NCBI GenBank assembly: GCA_022605955.1
Contig: JAKCOZ010000007.1
Coordinates: 33,024,991 to 33,088,990 of the forward strand
DNA length: 64,000 nucleotides
Direction of reading: 5' to 3'
From: Rallus limicola
Lineage: Eukaryota; Chordata; Aves; Gruiformes; Rallidae
Every line of letters begins with the position of its first letter. Within the stretch, counting starts at the first letter, position 1. A program made the position numbers and the translations under genes. This document shows positions 25,298 to 35,900 of the stretch, piece by piece. The notes below the pieces were generated by a model that saw only the letters and a program-made list of their open reading frames with translations, was not told where the DNA came from and made no database searches.

Positions 25298-26391
25298 GAA
25301 AAAGGATCACTTTCTGTTTCTTAACCTGTGGCTTAAAAGCATTTGGTGCCCCTTGTTCTTGTGACAGGAAAACCATCAGATAGTGTCCCTCAACTGTTCT
25401 CTCCACGTTTTCCATGATTTTGTACATCTTTGATGATACTATTGTTTCTTGTACGAAAACTCTTCTGTGCTGTTGATTGTCTCTGTCCTGCTTCTCTGCA
25501 TGCTTTCTGGTTCTACTGTTGTTTGCTGAGCTGTGATTACCAGCCACAGCCACACAGACAGCTCTAGACACACCAAAGAATTTGAACATAATGGCGTAAC
25601 GATGTTTTGTTTAATCTGCTCTTCACTGATTCAATTTGCCTTTTCCAGAGTCAGTGCAGGAACAATCACTACAAGATCACTTTACAAGTGGTAAAATCTG
25701 ATATAGAGGCTATCACTGTATCCAGACAGTGATGGTTTTGCTTTTATTTATGCTTATTACTTCGGATTTCTCTAAGCTGAATTAGGTCTGTTACATTTAT
25801 CACTCATCCACTTAGCAACTTAGGACTCTCCTACAGCTCTTCAGCCCTGATTAATTTGAGCACAAAGCCAGGTGAACAAAAGGCATCCTGTTTGCAGTTA
25901 GCTTCTCTTCAACCAGGGCACTGTGCACAGAAACTTGCATCTACCTGCATTGCTCTATGTGCACATGCCTTAAAAGGCTCTCACCATAGCCTGGTGGTTA
26001 GAGAACTGTTAGAGACAACACCTCCAGCTTGAAGTAAGAAAGCAGCAGCAGAAGGAAAAGCTTAAATTTATGTAAATAGTTCTATTTCTTTCTGATTTTC
26101 CATTTTTTCCAGACAATCTGACCTGATTAGTGGGCAGTTAATGTGCTTCTTTGAGGTTAGCACCCATGATCTGACCCTAGAAAGTGAATTGTTTAGTGAT
26201 TATGAAGAACTCTGAACTGCTCACTGCACTCTGCTAAAATCTGAATCTGTAAGAAGTATAATCTGTAGTTCACTAACTTCATCTTCACAAGAGACATGCA
26301 CAAGTTCTGCACCACCCAGTGCTTATTTCAGTCACTGCAGATGAAACATGCTGCTTCCACCACAGCATTGGCAGACTTTTCTGGCACAATA
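25298..26391. other. Unique sequence, no gene seen
   Basis: No recognisable coding sequence. The minus-strand frame at 25194-25589 owes its proline run to the G tract and is treated as spurious. Confidence 0.55.
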
Positions 26392-26688
26392 GGATAATGG
26401 CAGGACAAGGGGGAATGGACTAAAGCTAAAGGAGGGAAGGTTTAGATTAGATATTAGGGGGAAGTTTTTTACAGAGAGAGTGGTGAGGTGCTGGAACAGG
26501 CTGCCCAGAGAGGTGGTGGATGCCCTGTCCCTGGAGGTGTTCAAGGCCAGGTTGGATGGGGCACTGGGCAACCTTGTCTAGATCATGCCTGGAGGTTGGT
26601 GGTCCTCCCTGTGGCAGGGGGTTGGAACTCTATGATCCTTGGGGTCCCTTCCAACCCAGACTGTTCTATGAGTCTATGAGTATGATTT
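26392..26688 (+). mobile_element. CR1 LINE 3' end, plus strand (young-looking)
   Basis: A 5'-truncated copy of about 297 bp with well-kept landmarks: atggcaggacaaggggg, ggtgaggtgctggaacaggc, gtgttcaaggccaggttgga, gggttggaactctatgatcc and gggtcccttccaacccag, ending in ttctatgagtctatgag. By eye it is over 90% identical to the 3' part of the copy at 27609-28232, so both belong to one subfamily. The 5' flanks differ, which argues for separate insertions. Confidence 0.95.
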
Positions 26689-27608
26689 GGCTTAGAGTAA
26701 ACAGAAATCATTCCTGGTGTGACAGAGCTGGCAGAGTAGACACGCCCTCACTGCATACATGAAACTTGGTAGGATCTCAACTATTTATATTCATGAGATG
26801 CTTCAGCATCTACAAAGCTCAGATGATAAATGAAAATATAAATTAGCCAGTGGGAGAGATGTCCTGTCAATTAAACGAGCCAACTAAGATACTTATAGAA
26901 AATAGGCCTTTGCCACGTGAACTGAGTTTGTGAGCAATGACAGTGACCGCTCAGGGGTTAAAGTGTGTTGCGCAGAAAATGATGGCTGAAGGCATCGCTG
27001 CCGTTAGAGGGCACCAAATCACTTTACAATCTGCCTTCTCTCCCATGAGCCGGGGATTTGTACCCAGCCTGTGCGGAGCCTGAGCCCTGAACTGTCCAGC
27101 CACAACTCAAGTCATTTTTGCAGCCGTACTCCTGGTATCTCGGTATCCTCCGCTAGACTGCTACTGTTTTGGCCCCACATCCCACCACTGTAGCTGGCAA
27201 GTTTTCCTAACTGTCAGATTTCAGCATGGAAGGCATGCAGCTTCCTCCTGCCAAGGGCAAGACAGGGAAAATCTTATTTGCGTACACTTCTTCCCTGTCA
27301 GGCATGTAGTCTTTGGGGGTGGAAGCTACACTGTGCAAACAGCAATAAACTTGTGAGGTTTGAAGGGCATGACAGGGAGTGTCATCTATTAGAAGATAAA
27401 TGACTGAAAAATATGGGAGTGGATGGAGTACAGCTGTCAGAACGCTACCTTGCTGCTGTTGTCCTCTGAGTTACCCTTCTCAGCTGCCACTCACATTTGT
27501 TGATATTTGCCTGTTTTTTACTCTTTTTCACCTTATTCTTGTGTGCTTTTTTCTGTTTCTATTGTCTCGCTCACCTCAGCGGCTTTTAGTTTCTTCCTGA
27601 ATACAATA
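26689..27608. other. Unique sequence between two CR1 copies
   Basis: No recognisable gene. A slightly CpG-richer patch lies around 26940-27150 but does not amount to a CpG island. Confidence 0.5.
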
Positions 27609-28140
27609 CAGATTCTTGCAGCTTGGAAGGCCAATGGTATCCTGGGCTCCATCAGGAGAGGGGTGGCCAGCAGGGACAGAGAGGTGATTGTCCCTCGTGA
27701 GGCCCCATCTGGAGTACTGTGTCCAGTTCTGTGAGCCCCAATACAGGAAAGATGTAGAACTGTTGGAGAGGGTTTAGAGGAGGGTCACGAAGATCATTAG
27801 AGGGTTGGAACACCTCCCCTATGAGGAGAAGCTGGGGGAGCTGGGCTTGTTCAGCCTAGGGAAGAGAAGGCTGTGGGGGGACCTCATTGCAGCTTTTCAG
27901 TTCCTGAAGGGAGCAGAAAAACAGGAGGGGAACCAGCTTTTTAAAAGGGTAGACAATGGCAGGACAAGGGGGGATGGATTAAAGCTAAAGGAAGGAAGGT
28001 TCAGATTACATATTAGGAGGAAGTTCTTTATAGAGAGAGTGGTGAGGTGCTGGAACAGGCTGCCCAGAGAGGTGGTGGATGCCCCATGCCTGGAAGTGTT
28101 CAAGGCCAGGTTGGATGGGGCACTGGGCAACCTTGTCTAG
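27609..28140 (+). pseudogene. CR1 ORF2 C-terminal remnant (frameshifted)
   Basis: The end of the CR1 reverse-transcriptase polyprotein can be followed in two frames. The first part reads AAWKANGILGSIRRG and REVIVP, then stops at 27734. The second frame, open from 27805 to the natural stop at 28140, reads [54 protein letters not shown] and [13 protein letters not shown]. The shift of frame, together with loss of the endonuclease and polymerase core, means it cannot encode an active protein. The last 111 codons are nonetheless free of stops, indicating a fairly recent insertion. Confidence 0.93.
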
Positions 28141-28232
28141 ATCATGCCTGGAGGTTGGTGGCCCTGCCTGTGGCAGGGGGGTTGGAACTCTATGATCCTT
28201 GGGGTCCCTTCCAACCCAGACCATTCTATGAT
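27609..28232 (+). mobile_element. CR1 LINE, 624-bp plus-strand copy
   Basis: The best-preserved CR1 in the window. It runs from gcagcttggaaggccaatgg, through ggagtactgtgtccagttct, aggagggtcacgaagatcat, acctcccctatgaggagaag and ggaacaggctgcccagagag, to gggtcccttccaacccagac, with a short attctatgatt tail. It is 5'-truncated, as most CR1 copies are. It covers the C-terminal part of ORF2 and the 3' UTR. Confidence 0.96.
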
Positions 28233-29889
28233 TCAGTTGGAGTGGGGCTGCAGGGAGCTAGCAAAGGGAGGGGTAGGCTCCACAGAGAAGTCTCCCATGA
28301 AAACTCTTTCTTCTGAACAATGCCTGAGGATCTAGGGTTGACATTCGGCCAAAACCTTGATTTAGGTTTAGGATTAGGGTTAGGACAGAGACAAAGCCTT
28401 GAGCTGCAGTTGGGATTGGGTTGCAGAGGAGTTGCTGAAGGATGCTCAGTTTGTTAAGCATCTTCTGACAAGCGATGCATGGGCTCCTGTTAATATTTGA
28501 TAGGGAAAAAATGGATGCTTCAGTCTTTAGGGAAAGTGGAACAAGGCCAAGCAATTAGTTAGACTGCTGGGAACCTGGAGTAGCTCTGCTAAAATTAAAT
28601 GAGTTGCTGTGTCTGTGATTTACTCTATTTCACAGGCTTTTAATTCTGTTGAGTTTGGCAGGGTTATCCCAGATCCATACCAGTGTAAAAGGTCCTTTGA
28701 CTCTGCTCTAAGAGTGAAGTGTGGTGCAGCTAACCATAAGGAGATTGCTGTGCTTTATTGTGGACTTGAGTTGTACAACCTCTAAATTATGTCACCTGCC
28801 ATGGATCTTCTCTGTAATTTCTTAAATATTTGAATAAAAAGATATTTCTGAAACATTTCTTTCTGGCTGTAAGGATCAAAGTCTGATGTTAACACTAGTA
28901 TTCTTTGAAGAGGGGAACTCATCATAGTGTTTGGGAGCTTTTTCTCTTGCTTCCCTTCTTCTGGATATGTGAGATAAGGCAGTGCCAACTTCTTTAAAAA
29001 GGGAAAAAAAGAAAGACAACCAACACATGCATAAGCATTTCTGAGAAACTCTGAAGGACTTCATTTAATCCTAGCTCAATTTGTAGGGCTGAAAAATATG
29101 TCTTTGGTGGTTTTGACCAGCTTTCCTCTTAAAGCTGCAATCAGCATTTTGTAGAGGAGGAAAGAGAAAGGTATGGGGTCCAATGGTGTTGGGACTGAGT
29201 TAAATATACCCAAATGCAAGGAATGATGGAAATGTACATTTTAGCTTTTAATAACAAGGATCCAAATGAACAGCTTTGCCCTTGAGTAAAATAAAAGATT
29301 TTTCTGGAAAGTGGCTCTTTCTTTGTGTGCTAATGAAAGTGAGATACTAAGGTGGGATTTATTTCTGCTAATTTTAGGTGTCTATGATTCATAATGTGTG
29401 TCTGTGAGGTGTCTAAGCTCCTCTGAAATTTGGTGGAGATCTAGTCAATAAAGTCAATTACATTTAGAATGTGATTCACTGGACCAAATGCCAGAGTGTA
29501 TTTTACTGTGAAAGCATACCCTAAATCACATCAAGTAACTTAGCACTGACTAAAAGCTGCTTAGACAATGAACATAAATGTAGCTGTTTACACTCGCATC
29601 TAGTCTGATGAAGCCTGCTTTTAGCATATCTGAAGGTGCCTATTGGGAAGAAGTGGCAAACCATCAATGCTAGAAAATATTTTCGGTATTTCTTATACAT
29701 CAGCTTTACAACAAAGTGCAAATAAGAATTTCAAAAACATTGCTGAAGAAGATAATTACTAAGGATACTATGACTAGAGGTTAGATGTTTCAAAAATGTC
29801 AGAATTCAAACCGAAAACAGACTGTCAAAAGACATGGTCCCACTTGGATGGGTCTGGTAAGCTCTGACATATGAGCAGGAACTTCTATT
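28233..29889. other. Unique sequence, no gene seen
   Basis: No recognisable gene. A short telomere-like run (tttaggtttaggattaggg and one further ttagg) lies at about 28361-28385. Frames are below 100 codons and carry no known domains. Confidence 0.5.
28361..28385 (+). repeat. Short degenerate TTAGGG-like run
   Basis: Four adjacent units resemble the vertebrate telomere hexamer (TTTAGG, TTTAGGA, TTAGGG, TTAGG). Only about 25 bp long, so it may be chance or a small interstitial telomeric remnant. Confidence 0.45.
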
Positions 29890-30414
29890 ATGGTTTGGTG
29901 AGACCCCACTTGGACTACTGCATCTAGCTGCGGGGTCCCCAGTACAAGAAGACATGGAGCTGTTGGAGTGAGTCTGGAGGAGGCCACAAAGATGCTGAGA
30001 GGTCTGGAGCACGACTCATGAAGACAGGCTGAGAGAGTTGAATGGTTTAGCCTGAAGAAGAGAAGGCTCCAGGGAGACCTTATAGCAGCCTTCAAGTACC
30101 TGAGGGGTCTACAGGAAAGATGGGGAGGTACTGTTTATCGGGGAGTGAAGTGATAGGACATTGACTTTAAACTAAAATAGAAGAGATTTAGATTACAGAT
30201 TAGGAAGAAATTCGTTACTTTGAGGATGGTGAGACACTGGCATAGGTTTTGGTGTAGCTGCCCCCTCCCTGGCAGTGTTCAAGGCCGGGTTGGATGGGGA
30301 TTTGGGCCACCTGGGCTAGTGGAGGGTGTCTCTGCTCATGCCAGGGGGTTGGAGCAAGATGAGGTTTAAGGTCCCTTCCAATCCAAACCATTCTGTGATT
30401 CTATGACTCTATGA
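29890..30414 (+). mobile_element. CR1 LINE, 525-bp plus-strand copy, diverged
   Basis: Landmarks in order: tgagaccccacttggactac, aagaagacatggagctgttg, gaagacaggctgagagagtt, ccagggagaccttatagcag, gtgttcaaggccgggttgga and aaggtcccttccaatccaaa, then the tail ttctgtgattctatgactct. Substitutions break the reading frame in many places, so it is older than the 26-28 kb copies. It is a different CR1 subtype, with a gacaggctgagagagttg block. Confidence 0.94.
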
Positions 30415-30441
30415 ACTACAACTATAATGTTCTCTTTAACT

Positions 30442-30465
30442 GGGGGGGGGGGGGGGGAGGGGGAG
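30442..30465 (+). repeat. G-homopolymer tract
   Basis: A run of 16 G, then A, then further G, followed by a GA-rich segment to about 30484. It lies 28 bp after the CR1 tail and can form a G-quadruplex. Confidence 0.93.
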
Positions 30466-30484
30466 AGAAAGAAAAGAGAAAAAA

Positions 30485-33400
30485 GGACATCTCTTGAACA
30501 AGGAGTTTGAGTTGGTCGATCTTGGTTTTGAGTCTGACATCTTCATTCTCTTCCTTACACACTATCAAAAATTATGTCCTTTGTGCTTCTACAGTGCTGA
30601 AAACCATGTTAATTCAATACTCCAAACATCTGCCAAACCCCAGAGTAGCCACCTAACCATTTCTGTCTATTTTGCCAAATACCTTTCAGAATAAGAAGTC
30701 GGAATTGAAGTGTCACAATGAAAGCAGTCACACAGCATGTGAGGAATCAAGCACTATGACTTCAACCTTGGTCCACTAAATTACAAAAAAAAAAAAAAGA
30801 CAGTCAGAATGTCATGATATTGGTCAACTTGTTGTGCCATTGCAAGATGGAAAAGAAACCTGGCTGCATGATCCTTGTGCTTATGAAAAGGGTTCATTTC
30901 TAGGTAGAGTGTGTCTTTTCTTAAGGGTAGACAAAGTTCCACAAGCTTGCCCAACTTGTCAGACAGGCTAACTTCTCTGTTTTCCCATGGTTTTAACCTT
31001 CTGACTTTTCCAATACTTCTTTCTACCCACGCAGATGCTAGTAATGGACATGACAGTTGGTTTCAGGCAGGAAGATGATATCTATCAGTTAGTATCTTAG
31101 AGCATTCCTTCTGAAGGAAATAAGATGAACTCTTTTCTGGTGTCTTGGGTTTACTTACTCCTGTAAGGATGATAGTGCACTTTTTCTGACTGCATGCATT
31201 CCAGTTTGAGGAAAAAAAAAAAGATGCTGAATACAAAAAGCAGAACTAGACAGTCTTGTAATGTCCCATCCCATGATCTGTAAACCCTGTAGGCAAGAGA
31301 AAAGGTATCTGTTGTCTTGTTCATATGCAGACACAGATAAAATTTTCTTTGACCAACTGACGTCAGTGTATTGGCTCACTTTAGGGTAAGAAATTTCAGA
31401 ACATGGCCTCTGGAGTTCATTTCTACAGAACTTTGCTGATAAGATAGAACAAGTTAAAATGTGGGTGGTGTAATGTGGAGGCCAGTTGAAGGAGCTGTTC
31501 TAAAAATGGAGGCTTAAAATCAGCTTCTAAAATTTGAACAAATATGGTGGGGCGTATTTGGACCTATTTTCTAGAAAAGCTGTGTGCCTGCAACTTCTAT
31601 TAATGCTCTAGAAGTTAATGTCTTGAGCTGTGTAACCAAAATCAAGCACTGTGTAAAAAAAAATTAAAATCTCCTTCTCATCAATTAACCATCCAAAACC
31701 TTATATACCACTCCCTTCATCAGGACGGTATGTTGTGGCTTCACAAATCAGCAGTTTCGAGCTGGGATGATACTATGGTAGAAAGACAAATCCTATAAAC
31801 TAGCGACTCCCAACCCAAGCCCCATTAAGATGAGGAAGAGGGTAATAAGCTCAGTTTTCAGGCAGGCTTCCTAAGATACTGATTAATGTTAGAATGCCCA
31901 GAGTTAGCATTGTCCTGGAAAGGTGCTTCTTCCTCTTCTGACCCCCATGATACCCGCTCCTTCTTGGCTCACACTATCTATGTAAATGCTCTTGGTTATT
32001 CCTTTGATTCTATGGAGAACATGCAAGGAGTTGAAGCATTTATGGTCCTCCTGCTCATAGGGTCAATTCAGGCCTGGCAGAGGGATGTCACCTTGTTATC
32101 CAGCAACCCTGAAATCATTCTGACCTCAAGATAAGGAAGGAGAAAGATGAATAAACGTATTTCTCTACCACATCCCACATAGGCAACGTTATTTCAGAAG
32201 TGATAAAGAAATGACAGCAATCAAACAAAACAGCCCTCACTCCTGGTCTCTAGATATTAGAACACAAAAGCTTCCTGTGTTTTGTCTCTTTTTATCCAGC
32301 TGTCTCTTCATGATTTTTTGTGACAGAGGGTGAAGAGAAACTTAAAACACTATTAAAATTTATTCTTTAGGGCAACGCACTCCTGCATTGTGCTTAGGTA
32401 CATTTGTTCAGATCATCTCCGACAGGCCATTAGTTTGTGCCGAGACCCAGTGGGAGTCTTAAACTGATGGGCACTGGAAGTGGCCAACCCCTCCAGGACA
32501 TCCTGCAGGCAGGCTCCCTGGGAAAGGCGCTCTGTTCTCCTGGCTTGCACAGTGTCTGCATTCACATTGCATATTCATGACCGGCTATTCTTTCAGGGGA
32601 AAGAAAAAAAAATTCTTTAGAAAATTGCAGCAGCAGAGCAGGGCTGTGCTTTCAAGTATTTTGTCTTTCCCAAAAGAAAATAGCTGATGCCATGAAAAGT
32701 TTTGTGCAACCGTAAATGTGCTCAACTGTGCTATAATGTTTCATGGAGGGGGAATTTTCTTTCCCAGCCCAGCTGCTGAATAGTTTGTGCCTCCAGGCTC
32801 CATGAGGAATTGAGAAATAGGACCAGGCATCGTACTAATTTTTATCATTTTTCACCCCATTTGCAATAATCTGGGACACGGAAATTCCCCTGTGTGACAG
32901 AGCATTCCCCCTTTCCTCCAGTCTGAAATCACGTGTGCAGGCACACGTACACACAAGCACTCATATTTGTAACTCCTCTCTCTTTCAAGACATTTTTTAT
33001 GAAGAAGTATTTTGGAGGAAAACTCCACACCTAACTTCACAGAGACATCTGATTGATTGTTTTTAAAGGGCATTGATGTCGACTTGGGACTAGTGCTGAC
33101 TGGAAGAAGGTAAAATTCACCTGTTTAAGTTTCTACTTCCTGATTATACACACATTTAATGTGTCTTTTTGTTTTCAGCAGCAAAATGCTTCACTCAGTA
33201 AAAAGGGATCTGCTGGTATGGAAGTTTGGAAATTTGGGATTTTTCTCCTTAAGACTAAGACATCCCAGGAGATAAGAGGAACTTTTCATAACCTGAAGTG
33301 TTCAGGTTGTCTAGTTGGATACTCAGCCATTGACAATAGAAAGCAAAACCTCCTTATGTTAGAAGGAAGCATAAAACTTGTGTAATAGGCAATGACTTAG

Positions 33401-35690
33401 GCACTTACATACAAATAAGTAAAGATACTTATTCAGCTGAATCGTGTTCCTTGGCCTTGAGGATAAAACTAGTTAAATTTCCAAGACTCTCTTCAACAAT
33501 GTTTCCTATGAATCCTTGATTATTTAAATCTTATTCTGTAGGGAGGATGTTCTACTTGAAAACCAAGGCTGTCTTTTTATCCTTCCAATTTGTTCCCTTG
33601 CTTTTGGTCATAGCTGTACCTGGTGATTCTGAATTGCTGAGTCTCTGGATGCGGAGAGACAGACAGATTGAAGAAAACCACTTTCAGGGTTAATTTTTGA
33701 GTTTCTGTGTTCCTCATTCATGAGTGATGAGGCTATGTGAATCAAAATACTTATTTTTACCCTTTCTCTATTTTTTCTCATTTGCCATGTATATCTCGCT
33801 ATCCCTTAGAGACTCCAGGAAAGTGCTGTACATCAGAGACTGGGAACTGCATCCACTTCCTCACTTGCTGCCATCACCTGATGCATCCTTGCCACTGTAA
33901 AGGGCCAAAAAAGTTTCTCCTTTCTTTTTGGTCTGTTTTGTATTAAAAAAAATGGTAAGGGTTTTAAAGCAACAGCCAGTGATGGTGATTTCTTATCCGC
34001 CCTTCTGTGCTTTGTCCCAGGAGCTGATCATTCTATGCACTGTAAGAACACATCTCACAGCTTTGGAAGGTCTCCAACAGGCTGCTGCTCATTCCTTCAC
34101 GTGTGGCTTGTGAGGCATGAGAAAGCTGCTTCACAGGCTTTTGCTTTGGAGCATCAAGATTTCTTTTTTCCATCATTAGAATGACCTTGGAGCTCAAAGA
34201 CACATTCCAGGGAAGGCTCCTGATGCTGAGGAACTTGTCTCTAATGAGAGAAAGGAATTTGTCATTGCCTAACTAGAGTCTCCTTTGCAAGTTGAGACTT
34301 ACTGGTCTGGGATGGTATGTTCTAAGCCTTTCACATTTCCCTACTGATTTTCACACCTAAGAAAAAGACAGAAGCAACTGTCTCTTGCCCCCAAGACTTC
34401 CATCTACAGTAGGAGGGTGTAGGAAGGCTTTAAAATGACCAGAGATCTTCCAGGTTATGCCTTGATCCTGACCTGCTGCATGAAATTGAGTTACATTTTC
34501 CCACATGCGCTAGTACTCATCAAGGCATTTGTGTTACAAAACCAAGCTTTATGAAACAGGTCTAAGGAAAAAAGCAGGTAGGTCTGAAAAGTATGTTCTT
34601 TATCTGATTTTTAGTATCTTGAACTCACACATTTACAATGGCATCAGCGATTACTGTAACTTACCAGAGAACAAACACACTGAAATTTTTAATAATACAA
34701 ATGAGTGCCTTATTAAGTCTACATCTGTTACTCACTGTTGTTGGGACTATGCTCTTTGACCTAAGCTGAATGTGTTTTTACAGCAGCAACAAGAGGCCAG
34801 TGGCTCTGCTGCTTACAGCTCCGTTTCCATTGAGCCCTTGTAGGAAAGATCCCAGTCTATTTCTCTGCCCTGTGCTGAACAAGTGATGCTGCTTGCAAAG
34901 ACTGGTGTGATGTAGGAATAAAGGACTCAGCCAAGATGACCACAGCTGTATCCTGGCTGCACCCAGGGTGCATTGGCACAGCTGGCTCCAGGCTGAAGGA
35001 GTGGGACAGCTTCTACTTTCCTCCCCTGGTTACTCTGCTTAAGCAGGCTTCTCTTCAGACAGCATGTAGGTGAGGTGAATTTAAACCAGACTGTGCTATG
35101 GAACAAGCTTAGATGACAGCATCTTCATACTTTCAGTGTCGGTGCTGGTACTTCATTATCTGTCAACACGAAAGCTTTCCTGAAGCAAGGTTTCTCCGTG
35201 AATACTCAATGTTGCAGAACACTTCTAGGGTTTATCTACAGGAAGAATATAAATGCCTCCCTGAACAAATATAAATGACAAATTTGGGTTAAAAAAAAGA
35301 AAGGGAAAACTGTTGTGAAGTAGTGTAGAAGTTTATTTGTCTGGTGGCTGAAAAAGCGCAACCACTTTCTTGCTGTTGCAAGATGACTTGGGATGGAGCT
35401 GCATAAAGACCTCTTCAGGTGTCTGTGAGAGAACATGCAGAAAGATAGGTTCAAATACAGTTTCAAAGGAAAACTGTCCTCAAGACCTGCATGGGTGAAT
35501 CATTCTTCTATAAACACCAGAGCTGGAATCAAACACATCACTTAACTTTCAGGTTTGGGAAACAGACCCATGAAAAGGCTGTGAGATTAGCAGAAGCTTT
35601 GTCCAGGTCCTTGCAAGCCTTGCATTATGCCTATGTTACTGGAAAGAAGAACACAGACATCTGTGATGGTGGTGCTCTGACGACAAAGGC
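30485..35690. other. Long unique region, no gene seen
   Basis: No frame over 82 codons and none recognisable. It contains an A-run near 30785-30798. The segment 32380-32800 has a less repetitive, motif-rich look, including TGCATATTCAT near 32569, and could be a conserved non-coding element, but this cannot be judged without alignment. Confidence 0.55.
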
Positions 35691-35900
35691 TATAGAATTA
35701 TAGAATTATAGAATGTCCTGAGTTGGAAGGGACACATAAGGATCATCAAGTCCAACTCCTGGCTCCGCACAGGGCCAGCCAAGTCAGAGCATGGGACTGA
35801 GGGCATCATCCAGATGCTTCTTAACTCAGCCTCTGCACTGGGACCACTACACTGGGGAACCTGTTCCAGTGCTCAGTCATTACAAGGAGGAAGTTTCCTA
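35691..35900 (-). mobile_element. CR1 LINE 3' end, minus strand
   Basis: The plus strand begins with three tatagaat/ttatagaat tail units, then cctgagttggaagggacaca, ggatcatcaagtccaactcc, ggctccgcacagggccagcc and gggcatcatccagatgcttc, ending near gaacctgttccagtgctcag. It is the reverse complement of the subtype also present at 5436-5690 and 46985-47483. The 5' end of the element is uncertain. Confidence 0.93.

Noticed and set aside
25194..25589. 131-codon minus-strand frame with a polyproline run
   Set aside because: The proline run is just the antisense reading of the G-homopolymer at 25255-25297.
26332..28224. Antisense frames sharing an [14 protein letters not shown] start
   Set aside because: They are reverse-strand readings of the two related CR1 copies, not a duplicated gene.
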